DNA of 64,000 nt from Thermoanaerobaculia bacterium (GTDB taxonomy: Bacteria > Acidobacteriota > Thermoanaerobaculia > Multivoradales > JAIOJS01): assembly GCA_030429235.1 (NCBI GenBank), contig JAUIDB010000019.1:17521-81520 (forward strand). The letters run 5' to 3'. This document shows, piece after piece, positions 18,094-25,875 of this stretch. The position numbers were made by a program, and so were the translations under genes. Position 1 is the stretch's first letter. Every line of letters begins with the position of its first letter. Below the pieces are notes generated by a model. The model saw nothing but the letters and a program-made list of their open reading frames with translations. It searched no databases and was not told where the DNA came from.

Positions 18094-18276
18094 ATGCTGA
18101 ACTTCTTCAAGCGCGATCCCGTCAAAAAACTCGAGAGACTCGTCGCAGCCAAGTTGTCGCAAGCGCGAGACGCTCAGCGCTCGGGCAACATGCCACGGTA
18201 TGCCGTGCTGACCGCTGAGGTCGACGACCTGGGTCGGCGGTTGGATGCGCTCCGCGCCGCCAGATCCGACAGATGA
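18094..18276 (+). CDS. DUF6435-like small protein
   Basis: 60 residues: MLNFFKRDPVKKLE then a helical, Lys/Arg-rich chain with LTAEVDDLGRRLD. The pattern (short hydrophobic-basic N-terminus, 'KKLExxxxxxLxxAxxAQRxGxxxxYxxLxAE') matches the small DUF6435 family of bacterial proteins of about 60 residues, of unknown function. GAGG lies 8 bases before the ATG. Its last codon overlaps the ATG of the CIA30 gene (ATGA), so the two are co-translated. Confidence 0.75.
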   Translation: MLNFFKRDPVKKLERLVAAKLSQARDAQRSGNMPRYAVLTAEVDDLGRRLDALRAARSDR

Positions 18277-18884
18277 GGGGCGAAGACCTAGACCTGAGGT
18301 CGGCTTGGACGAGCGTCGCCATCGTCCTGCTCATCGCATCGACGAGCCCTGAACTCGGAGCGAACGAGAGGAGTGTAGAAATGGAGAGACAGCCAGCCAC
18401 GCACGAGGTCTTCGAGTTCGAGCGGGCAGACGATGCATGGAGAAACATCGATGACGTCGTGATGGGGGGGCGTTCGTCGAGCTGGATGGAGGTCGACCGG
18501 GGCAAGGCGCGGTTTCGTGGTCGGCTATCGCTCGAGAACAACGGTGGATTTGCTTCGGTCCGGTCAGATCTCCTGACCGAGAGTCTGGCGGGCGCGGAGG
18601 GTCTTGCACTCAGGTTGCGCGGTGATGGTCGAACCTATCAACTCCGCTTGCGGACTGACGGTGCCTTCGACGGTCCCAGCTACCAGATGGAGATCGAGCC
18701 ACCGAAGGGTGTTTGGACGGTTCTCGAGATTCCATTTGCCGCTTTCCGACCCACCCTTCGCGGCCGAGAACTCACCGGGGTTCCCCCCGTGGCTTCGGCG
18801 GAGATCAGAACGATCGGAATTCTGATCGCTGATAAGCAGGAGGGTGCGTTTGAGCTCGAGGTCGACTGGATCAGGGCATTCTAG
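18273..18884 (+). CDS. CIA30-family protein (secreted)
   Basis: 203 residues. An N-terminal hydrophobic stretch (WTSVAIVLLIASTSPELGA) suggests export. The mature part is the CIA30/NDUFAF1-type jelly roll: DDAWRNIDDVVMGGRSSS, then GFASVRSD, LRLRGDGRTYQLRLRTDG and a C-terminal GILIADKQEGAFELEVDWIRAF block, as in the family. In mitochondria the family acts in complex I assembly; in bacteria the role is not known and it is probably a carbohydrate- or redox-linked binding domain. It follows the DUF6435 gene with an ATGA overlap. Confidence 0.88.
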   Translation: MRGEDLDLRSAWTSVAIVLLIASTSPELGANERSVEMERQPATHEVFEFERADDAWRNIDDVVMGGRSSSWMEVDRGKARFRGRLSLENNGGFASVRSDLLTESLAGAEGLALRLRGDGRTYQLRLRTDGAFDGPSYQMEIEPPKGVWTVLEIPFAAFRPTLRGRELTGVPPVASAEIRTIGILIADKQEGAFELEVDWIRAF

Positions 18885-19058
18885 GACTTCCTTGATTCCT
18901 ACTCCGCACTCCCTACGATCTCTGGTCCTCTTCGATGACTGAATCGTGGCCCATCCTCCCTCGGGCCTGCGCCCTGACTCTTGTCTCCTCCGAGTGCGCC
19001 AGGGGACTCGAGGGCTCGCAACGACCGACCCGGTCGGACACCTATCAAAGGAAACAGC

Positions 19059-19481
19059 ATGACCAGAAAACAACTCGCAGAGAAGCTCAACGACGACCTG
19101 AAGAGCGAATATCAGGCGATCATCATGTACATCACCTACGCCGCGGCCGCGACGGGTCCTCATCGGCCCATGCTGAAGCAGTTCTTCGAGCAGGAGATCC
19201 CCGAGGAGTTGGCTCATGCCCAGTTCCTGGCTGAGAAGGTGGCGAGTCTCGGCGGGGTACCGGCTACGGAACCGAAACCGGTGCCCGCGGCCGAAGGGCC
19301 ACGGGAAATGCTGGCCAACGTACTCGAAGCCGAACGCGCGGCGATCTCGGCGTACAAGCAGCGTTCCCGCGACGCAGCTGAGCTCGGTGACGTAGGGCTC
19401 TCGGCCCGACTCGAGACCCTCGTAGAGGACGAGACCCACCACTTCGAGGAGACGGAGAAGATCTTGCGGGGTTGGCAGTAG
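19059..19481 (+). CDS. Ferritin-like diiron protein
   Basis: 140 residues, four-helix bundle. Ligands of a diiron site are visible at Glu17 (helix A), Glu50-x-x-His53 (PEELAHA, helix B), Glu90 (VLEAERAA, helix C) and Glu125-x-x-His128 (DETHHFEE, helix D), the layout of bacterioferritin-like and DUF2202/ferritin-like encapsulated proteins. A short 70s Pro-rich link (EPKPVPAAEG) separates the helix pairs. Probably iron storage or oxidant protection. ATG 19059 is chosen because AAAGGA lies 8 bases upstream; in-frame codons further up lack this. It stands alone between two regulatory genes. Confidence 0.85.
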   Translation: MTRKQLAEKLNDDLKSEYQAIIMYITYAAAATGPHRPMLKQFFEQEIPEELAHAQFLAEKVASLGGVPATEPKPVPAAEGPREMLANVLEAERAAISAYKQRSRDAAELGDVGLSARLETLVEDETHHFEETEKILRGWQ

Positions 19482-19658
19482 ATAGAGCAGTACTCGGGCT
19501 CGGGAGAACTCCGCTAGGAACTGGGTCGGCGCACCGCGGTGACGAGCTCGTCGGCGGGTCGTCGTCCACGCCGAGAGTCGAAACGACATCGACTCCGCTG
19601 GGACAGGGGAGCGGCATCCAGTGAACGCGAAGTCTGGCCAACGGTTACCGCCTAGGCT

Positions 19659-19677
19659 GCTTGGTACAATGCCAAGC
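19659..19677. promoter_or_regulatory. Palindrome around the -10 of the FHA-AAA+ gene
   Basis: GCTTGG and CCAAGC (perfect 6-bp arms) flank TACAATG; TACAAT (19665-19670) is preceded by TGG, giving an extended -10 (TGGTACAAT). The predicted start is about 18 bases before the ATG at 19695. A repressor sitting on the arms would block this promoter. Confidence 0.5.
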
Positions 19678-19694
19678 GCCTGCGCGAGCCGCCC

Positions 19695-21596
19695 ATGTCA
19701 GACAGCATTCCAACCGCGTCCGAAGACTGCGCCGATTCGGGTCTCTACCTTTGTGGTGGTAACGAGAGCCGAGCGATCCGTTTCGCCCTGAATTCGGGGG
19801 TTGTGAGGGTGGGGAGTTCCCCGGAGAGTGACCTCTGTCTGGCGGACGGACTGGTGTCGCGACACCACGCCCTGTTGACCGTCTCCGCGGACGGGGTCGT
19901 GGTCGAGGATCGCGGTAGCACCAACGGATCGTTCATCAACGGTCACCGGATTCGTCGTGGAATCCTGGAGATGGGTTCTTCCCTGCGGCTGGGTTCCTTT
20001 CGACTGGGCGTGGAGCGGCAGGACCCAGACGATGTCCGCGTGGCAATCTCCTTGGCACCGAAGACCGCGGAGCCGCTGCTGGTGGCGGAGGAGGCGTCGA
20101 CAATCGTGGCGCCCTCGGAGCCGGGCCGCATCCTCCCGGCCGAAGCCCTCGCACTGCTCGAGGATCTGGTACTTCGACTGGCAGGGCAGGAAGACCCGAA
20201 ACCCGCCACCCTCTTGCCGGCGCTGCGTGCGGGTTTGGCGCTCGAAGGGGTCGCTCTGGTGGGGTGGGAGGGTGAGCAACCGGTGGCGCGATCGGCCGAC
20301 GGCATCGTCGGTAGGGTGCCGGCCTCGGAACTCCTCTTTGGCCTCGACTCGCTGGACTTGGAGGCCGAGGTCCCCGCCGACGGCCTGGAGATGTCCCGCG
20401 GTCGGGTCCGCGCCACGGTCTTTGATTTCTCGCCTCCCATCGTCGTGGCCGCGGTCAGCGGACCGGCGATCGAACCGAGGGCGCTCGTCCTCTGGTTCGG
20501 AGAAGCGAGTCCAGCCTGGGGTGCTCAACCGGGGCTGGTTCGATGTCTCGGGAGTCTCGTGCTGGCGGCCGATCGGACCCCGCGCTCCCGGTCGGTTCGC
20601 CGCGGGTCCGATCTGTCGCTCCGATTCCCCGCTGGTTTCGTACCGGGATCCTCCCCCCGCATCGAGGCGGTCTACGACCAGCTTCGACCGCTGGCGAGAT
20701 CGAGACTTCCCGTCGTGTTAACGGGAGAGTCTGGAGTCGGAAAGGAAGGAGTTGCCCGCACGCTGCACCGCTCCTCGGACCGGGCCGACGGGCCGTGGGT
20801 CGTCGTGGACTGCGCCGCGATGACTGAGCGACAGTTTGCCGCCGATCTCTTCGGGGTGGCGCCGGGCGTGGCGGGGGCCGAACCCCGGGAGGGTCTCTTC
20901 CAGCAGGCCGACCGAGGCACACTCTTTCTCGATCAGTTCGTTGCGTTGCCCCTGGAGTGCCAGAGTCGGCTGTTGCGACCGCTCCAGGAGGGCCGAGTCA
21001 CTTCGCTCGGAGGTCGCCCCGAGCCGGTCGATGTTCGGATCCTGTCGGCGACTAATCAGGATCTCGAACGAGCTCTGTCGGAGGGCCGCCTGCGGGAGGA
21101 TCTGTACTATCGTCTGGCGGGGACAGTGGTTTGCGTCCCCCCTTTGCGGCGACGCCAGGAAGACCTCCCGGGGCTGATCGAGCACTTCCTGGGTCGATTC
21201 TCCAGCGAGCGGGGAATCGCGATTGCGGGCGTGACGGTCGGGGCCTTACGCCTACTGTCGAACTACCACTGGCCCGGCAACGTCCGACAGTTGGAACACG
21301 AGATGAGGCGCCTCGCCTTCGCGGTGACGGAGGGCGGTCTGGTCGACTCGGCGTCGCTGTCGGACGCGGTCCAGTGGTTCGGGTCCTCGCCGATGACGTC
21401 GGAAGGGGGCGACGTCGAACTGGCGCCTCGCGTCGATGCCCTGGAGCGTCGTTTGATCCGCGAGGCCCTGCGGCGAACCGGCGGGTTGAGGGGCCAGGCG
21501 GCGGGTTTGCTCGGGCTGTCCCGCAACGGATTGGCCAAGAAGATGCGGCGCCTGGGGATCGACCGAGAACGAAAGGGTGCCGATGGACCTCAGTAG
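19695..21596 (+). CDS. FHA-AAA+-Fis regulator with altered catalytic motifs
   Basis: 633 residues. Domains: FHA (about 25-105) with the pThr-binding Ser-Arg-His-His at 55-58 and Asn77-Gly78; a GAF-like linker region (about 150-295); an AAA+ domain (about 310-545) with Walker A GESGVGKE (344-351) and R-finger block LREDLYYR; and a Fis-type helix-turn-helix at the C-terminus (LSRNGLAKKMRRLG). Two changes stand out: the sigma-54 contact loop reads GVAGAE (391-396) instead of GAFTGA, and Walker B is FLDQ with Gln414 in place of the catalytic Glu. It thus looks unable to drive sigma-54 open-complex formation. The 3' end overlaps the kinase gene by 14 bases, so kinase and FHA protein probably pair. 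Confidence 0.9.
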   Translation: MSDSIPTASEDCADSGLYLCGGNESRAIRFALNSGVVRVGSSPESDLCLADGLVSRHHALLTVSADGVVVEDRGSTNGSFINGHRIRRGILEMGSSLRLGSFRLGVERQDPDDVRVAISLAPKTAEPLLVAEEASTIVAPSEPGRILPAEALALLEDLVLRLAGQEDPKPATLLPALRAGLALEGVALVGWEGEQPVARSADGIVGRVPASELLFGLDSLDLEAEVPADGLEMSRGRVRATVFDFSPPIVVAAVSGPAIEPRALVLWFGEASPAWGAQPGLVRCLGSLVLAADRTPRSRSVRRGSDLSLRFPAGFVPGSSPRIEAVYDQLRPLARSRLPVVLTGESGVGKEGVARTLHRSSDRADGPWVVVDCAAMTERQFAADLFGVAPGVAGAEPREGLFQQADRGTLFLDQFVALPLECQSRLLRPLQEGRVTSLGGRPEPVDVRILSATNQDLERALSEGRLREDLYYRLAGTVVCVPPLRRRQEDLPGLIEHFLGRFSSERGIAIAGVTVGALRLLSNYHWPGNVRQLEHEMRRLAFAVTEGGLVDSASLSDAVQWFGSSPMTSEGGDVELAPRVDALERRLIREALRRTGGLRGQAAGLLGLSRNGLAKKMRRLGIDRERKGADGPQ

Positions 21597-24234
21597 TGCA
21601 CCGAGTGCCACGCGCCTCGGTTCGTCCGCGGGCGAGGGGGCGCAGCAACGAGGTGTTCTACCTCCGATCTTCCTCGACGGGGAGGTGGTGTCGGGTCGCT
21701 TCCAGGTCCGTCGCTTCCTGGGGCAGGGAGGGATGGGCCAGGTCTTCGAAGCCTTCGACCGCGAACTCGGAACTGAGGTTGCCATCAAGGTAGTACGTCC
21801 CGATCGGATCGATCAGGGGGACCTCGAGAGGCGGTTTCGGGCCGAAGTAGAGATCGCTCGCCGAGTCACTCATCCCAACGTCTGTCGCGTCTTCGATCTG
21901 TTCCTGGTCGAACCGACCAGCTCCCCCTGGGGTGACGGCGGCGAGCCCCTGTTGCTTCTGACGATGGAGTTGGTCGATGGCGAGACCCTGGCGTCGCTGA
22001 TTCAGCGACAGGGTTCGTTGCCGCTCGAGATGGCCAGGCCGCTGATCCGCCAGATCGCGGCGGCTCTCGATGCGGCCCATCGTTCGGGAGTAGCACACCG
22101 CGACCTCAAGCCTTCCAACATCGTCCTCCGCCGCCGGGAGGGGAAACTGGAGGCGGTCCTCACCGATTTCGGCCTCGCCCGATCGACGGGTTCCAGCGGC
22201 GCAGTACTCGGCTTCGAGGGCACGCTGGCCTACGCCGCGCCCGAGGTCCGGCGAGGGGTCGAGGGTGACACCAGAGCCGACATCTTCTCCCTGGGGGCTG
22301 TCGTCCAGGACATGCTCACGGGGCGGCTAGCGCGGGCGAGCGACGATCCGACTGCCGTCGCTGCCGGCCTGCCGCCGATGGTTCGAGAGGTCCTCCGCAA
22401 GTGCAAGGAAACCAGTCCTAGCTTGCGGTATGCCACGGCCGGCGAAGTGGTGAGCGCCCTCTTCCCAAGTCGTCCGCGACCCTCCTCGAGGGTGGGGCTT
22501 TTGCTCGGAGTCCTGCTCCTGGTCAGCGGACTCTGGCTCTCGGTGCCGAAGGTCGGAGGGCCTTCTGTCGAGGCCGACGAGGCGTCCGAGACCAGCGAGC
22601 GTTGGCGAGCAGCGAAGCTGCGGTACGAGGAGGTCACACGCGGCCGGCAAGGGGAGTTCGGCTATCGGCTGCGGCAGGTCGAAGCGCTAGCCGCCGCCGG
22701 GGACGCCAGTGCGGCACTCTCCCTGGTTCGGCGGATGCGTGAAGCTGCGCCCCCCACTTCTCGGCAGATCGCAGAGTTGGCCCTCACCGAGGCGCGGGTC
22801 GCCGAGAGGGCGGGAGACTACGAGCGCCAGTATCGCGCGGCCGCGGAATCGGTCGCTTACGGCGACGCCGCGTTGGATCCGCTCGGGGTCGCTCGGGCAC
22901 GGGTCCTCGAAGGGTCCGCCCTCTACCGCCTCGGCCAGACGGAGCGGGCCACCGAGATCACTCGCCAGGCGTTGGAGGAACTCGCCGCCGGTGGCGATCT
23001 GTGGAGTCGGGCGCAGGCGTCGCTGAGTTTCGATCTCTGGTTTCTGGCGGAGCATGAGCTGCTGTCGGTCGAAGAAGCCCTCGAGGTCTTCCGTGGCGTC
23101 GGAGACCGGGAGAGCGAAGCGCGACTGCTGGCCGCCGCGACCCGCAGCCAGATCAACTCCCACCCCACACCGATCGCGATGATGCCCTCGGTAGATCGAG
23201 CGCTGGAGATTGCTCGCGAGATCTCCAGCTTTCGGGCCGAGGCCGAAGCCCTCAACACCCGAGCCATTCTTCGCTGGTCGGGGGGAGACGAGTCCGGGGG
23301 GATCTCGGGCTTCCAAGAGGCTCTCCACGCCGCCGAAGCCAGCGGAGACCAGCGGCTGATCGCCAGCTACTCGATGCATCTGGGTCTGATTCTTCAGCAC
23401 TACGGAACCTCCACCGAAGTCCTGGCCCTGCTCGAGAAGGCGGTCGTCCTCTTCCGCGACCTGGGTAGCCGCAGGGACCTGGCGAAAGCGCTGGGCAACG
23501 TGGCGCGCTTCCACCGGAACCGTAGGAACTTCGAGCTGGCGGAAGACCTGGCGGAGGAGGCGCTCCGCGAGGCGCGGAGCTTCGGAGATCGATGGCTGGT
23601 GCATCAGACTCTCGAACTGCAGACGACGGTCTTCCTGGCCGGGGGCAGATTCGAGGCGGCGAAAGCGGCGAGTCGGGAAGCCTTGCAACTGGCGGCAACT
23701 GATTCCGAGAGGGACTGGGACCGTTTGCGCCTGGCTCGCATCCAGGCTGCGGAGGGACGCTACCTGGATGCCTATCCTGCGGTCGCTGCGATCGTCGAGC
23801 GTCATCCGCTCGCTGAGGGTCGAGGGGCGTTGGCGATCTCCTCTCGGCTCGACCTGGCGGTGATCCTGGAACAACTCGATCGTCCGGCCGAAGCGGCCCG
23901 GACCCTCGAGGAGGTCCTCCCTCCCATTCTCAGCACGGGCTCCAACGGAAAGCGGCGTCGCGGTTCGCACCAGGCCGGCCGTCTCCATCGGGCTCTCGCG
24001 GGTTCGACGGACTTCCCATCGATTTTCGCCGGCACCCGGGAGTCGGCCTGGAGAGAGGGTCGATACGACGACTTCGCACTCACCACCCTAGAGCAGGCGG
24101 TGTTTCTCCGCCAACTGGGTCGCGGGGTCGAGGCGTGTGCCGTCGTGGACGACGCGCAGCACAGGGCCGCTGGGCTCGTCCATCCCAGGCTGGTCCGCCG
24201 TTTGGCCGAGAGCCAGGCAGTCTGCCCGGCCTAG
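21583..24234 (+). CDS. Ser/Thr protein kinase with TPR sensor tail (module 1)
   Basis: 883 residues, predicted membrane protein. Kinase domain about 38-295: Gly loop GQGGMGQVF, VAIK with Lys69, catalytic His-Arg-Asp (172-174) in HRDLKPSN, and Asp195 in DFGLA; all key residues are intact, so it should be active. One transmembrane helix at about 303-321 follows, then a 550-residue tail of TPR-like helical repeats, facing the periplasm if the kinase is cytosolic. Start ATG 21583 has AAAGGG upstream; a GTG at 21577 is less likely. It overlaps the FHA regulator gene by 14 bases and the natural phosphorylation target is that FHA protein or its partners. Confidence 0.93.
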   Translation: MDLSSAPSATRLGSSAGEGAQQRGVLPPIFLDGEVVSGRFQVRRFLGQGGMGQVFEAFDRELGTEVAIKVVRPDRIDQGDLERRFRAEVEIARRVTHPNVCRVFDLFLVEPTSSPWGDGGEPLLLLTMELVDGETLASLIQRQGSLPLEMARPLIRQIAAALDAAHRSGVAHRDLKPSNIVLRRREGKLEAVLTDFGLARSTGSSGAVLGFEGTLAYAAPEVRRGVEGDTRADIFSLGAVVQDMLTGRLARASDDPTAVAAGLPPMVREVLRKCKETSPSLRYATAGEVVSALFPSRPRPSSRVGLLLGVLLLVSGLWLSVPKVGGPSVEADEASETSERWRAAKLRYEEVTRGRQGEFGYRLRQVEALAAAGDASAALSLVRRMREAAPPTSRQIAELALTEARVAERAGDYERQYRAAAESVAYGDAALDPLGVARARVLEGSALYRLGQTERATEITRQALEELAAGGDLWSRAQASLSFDLWFLAEHELLSVEEALEVFRGVGDRESEARLLAAATRSQINSHPTPIAMMPSVDRALEIAREISSFRAEAEALNTRAILRWSGGDESGGISGFQEALHAAEASGDQRLIASYSMHLGLILQHYGTSTEVLALLEKAVVLFRDLGSRRDLAKALGNVARFHRNRRNFELAEDLAEEALREARSFGDRWLVHQTLELQTTVFLAGGRFEAAKAASREALQLAATDSERDWDRLRLARIQAAEGRYLDAYPAVAAIVERHPLAEGRGALAISSRLDLAVILEQLDRPAEAARTLEEVLPPILSTGSNGKRRRGSHQAGRLHRALAGSTDFPSIFAGTRESAWREGRYDDFALTTLEQAVFLRQLGRGVEACAVVDDAQHRAAGLVHPRLVRRLAESQAVCPA

Positions 24235-24298
24235 ACAGCGCCTTCGACGCGCGCACCAGGTTCCATCCCACCGGAGCCGAGGACCATCGAGTGGTCAC

Positions 24299-24319
24299 GC
24301 CGCCCACTTGGTGGGCGGC
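24299..24319. terminator. Strong hairpin after kinase gene
   Basis: Perfect 9-bp stem GCCGCCCAC/GTGGGCGGC with a 3-base TTG loop, 65 bases after the kinase stop and 40 bases before the next gene. There is no U-tract. Very stable; a terminator on position, though a regulatory hairpin is possible. Confidence 0.5.
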
Positions 24320-24358
24320 CGCCACGGACGCCGGTCTCGTCGTTAGGTTGGTTCCGTC

Positions 24359-25075
24359 ATGGGGCACCAACTCTTCGGAACCCGGTTCGCGACCAGGGTG
24401 GACTATTTCGCCTTTCCGCGGACCGGATCGCACTACCTCTCCTACCTGCTGACCGGTCTCTTCGATCTGGTCTTCTTCGAGATCGAGGGACAGGATAGCG
24501 CCGAGGTCGCCTCACGGAGCGACGAGCTGGAGCCTTGGGTGCTGTACGCGCTGAAGCTGCGCGAAGACGGCGTGCCGTTTCAACCCCTGTACCTCGATCA
24601 CACTCCGCTCGGGGTCCATCAGGCTCCCGACCGAACCGGGTCGAGAACCATGATCCTCATTCGCGATCCCCGGTCCACGCTCTACAGTTGGCTTCGCCTG
24701 CAGGGCGATCGGCTCGGTTCGCCGGTAGTCGACCCCGGGCGCTGGTTGGACGAGCAGTGGGCGCGCTATCAGCACTTCTATCGCAGGGCCTTGGGGGTGC
24801 GTGCGGCCAGTCCGGGTCAGACCCTGGTCCTGCGCTACGAACAGTTGGTCGGCTCCGTCGAACCTCTCGACCAGATCTGCAGCTTCCTGGAGCTTCGCCC
24901 CAAGCTGAGAGCCTCCTTCGTCCATCGTCTGCTCGACTTCGAGAACGTGGTCCGTTCGGACATCGAGCGGACGTTCTACCGATGCGGTCCCAGGGATTCC
25001 TGGCGGGAAGCTCCGGAGTTCCTCGACTGGCTGGGGACGCTGGCCGGGAGCCCGTTCGCCGAGTTTGGATACTGA
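24359..25075 (+). CDS. PAPS-dependent sulfotransferase
   Basis: 238 residues, complete. The 5'-phosphosulfate-binding motif FPRTGSHYLSYLL is at 19-31 and the 3'-phosphate motif region ILIRDPRSTLYSWL near 98-111, so the fold and PAPS binding are well supported. It should move sulfate from PAPS to a hydroxyl or amine; cytosolic. It is short and lies at the head of a cluster with a methyltransferase, an MBOAT acyltransferase, a sulfatase-like lipoprotein and an SGNH protein, so the acceptor is probably a surface glycan or lipid precursor. A second sulfotransferase is at the window's left edge. The start ATG has only a weak ribosome site. Confidence 0.9.
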   Translation: MGHQLFGTRFATRVDYFAFPRTGSHYLSYLLTGLFDLVFFEIEGQDSAEVASRSDELEPWVLYALKLREDGVPFQPLYLDHTPLGVHQAPDRTGSRTMILIRDPRSTLYSWLRLQGDRLGSPVVDPGRWLDEQWARYQHFYRRALGVRAASPGQTLVLRYEQLVGSVEPLDQICSFLELRPKLRASFVHRLLDFENVVRSDIERTFYRCGPRDSWREAPEFLDWLGTLAGSPFAEFGY

Positions 25076-25110
25076 GGTCGGGGGATGCTCGGAAGGCGCG
25101 GGGTAGCAGC

Positions 25111-25797
25111 ATGATCGAGCGGATTCTGGCGGCCGCTCGAACCTGCGGCTACGACTTCCGTCGGACCGCCAATCCGGCGGATCCACTCCGGCACCTGTTC
25201 GCCGACTGGGTCGACTACTACCGAATGAAGTACGCGATCGCCTCGGTCCTGCAGCCCCGGTCGATTCTCGAGATAGGAGTCCGCTACGGCTACTCGGCGC
25301 GGGCATTCCTCGAGGCCAGTCCATCGGCGCACTACTGCGGAATCGACAACGGATCCGAGGACTACGGGGGAGCTGGGCTCGCCGCCGCAGGGTGGGCTGA
25401 GGCCATCACCCAGGCCTTCGATACGCAGTTCCTGAAAGCGGACTCCCAGGCCTTGGTTCGGTTCCCAGGTGAGGAGTACGACCTGGTGCATGTCGACGGG
25501 CAGCAAGACGAGGTGGGCATTCGGCAAGATCTCGAGAAGGCCATGTCACAATCGCGCTTCATTCTCGTCGATGGATTCACCTGGATGGCAGAGAACTACC
25601 GAAGCGGAAACCAGTTCCTCCTCGAACACCGTCAGGACCTCGCCTACTATTTGGTGATCCCCGGCTACGCCGGAGAGCTGTTGATTCGGGTCTCCGACGC
25701 GTTTCGTCGACGAGCCCGCGATGGCCGAGAGAAGGGTCTCGAGGTCCTGCGACCCATCACCACGGCTGGCTATGACCGAGAGCGTGCGCCAAGGTAG
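25111..25797 (+). CDS. SAM-dependent methyltransferase (class I)
   Basis: 228 residues. Motif I ILEIGVRYGYSARAFLE (52-68) and the later DLVHVDGQQDE acidic block are those of the Methyltransf_24-type class I methyltransferases; CGIDNGSED gives the motif II acidic residue that holds the SAM ribose. Short C-terminal extension. Probably O-methylates a sugar or other small surface precursor. ATG at 25111 is the first in-frame start after the upstream sulfotransferase stop (25075). It lies in the sulfotransferase-MBOAT cluster on the same strand. Confidence 0.85.
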   Translation: MIERILAAARTCGYDFRRTANPADPLRHLFADWVDYYRMKYAIASVLQPRSILEIGVRYGYSARAFLEASPSAHYCGIDNGSEDYGGAGLAAAGWAEAITQAFDTQFLKADSQALVRFPGEEYDLVHVDGQQDEVGIRQDLEKAMSQSRFILVDGFTWMAENYRSGNQFLLEHRQDLAYYLVIPGYAGELLIRVSDAFRRRARDGREKGLEVLRPITTAGYDRERAPR

Positions 25798-25875
25798 CCA
25801 ACGGAGCGGCTCGTTGGCTTGGTCGGGACGATCGAGCGATTGGGTCGGGGGCGGTACGCCGGACTGAACCCGACC

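Noticed and set aside
19540..19551. Perfect palindrome GACGAGCTCGTC
   Set aside because: Short GC-rich palindrome in a gap; expected by chance in a high-GC sequence and too far from the promoter.
22687..23988. Long open frame opposite the kinase TPR region
   Set aside because: Antisense shadow; no domain or ribosome site seen.
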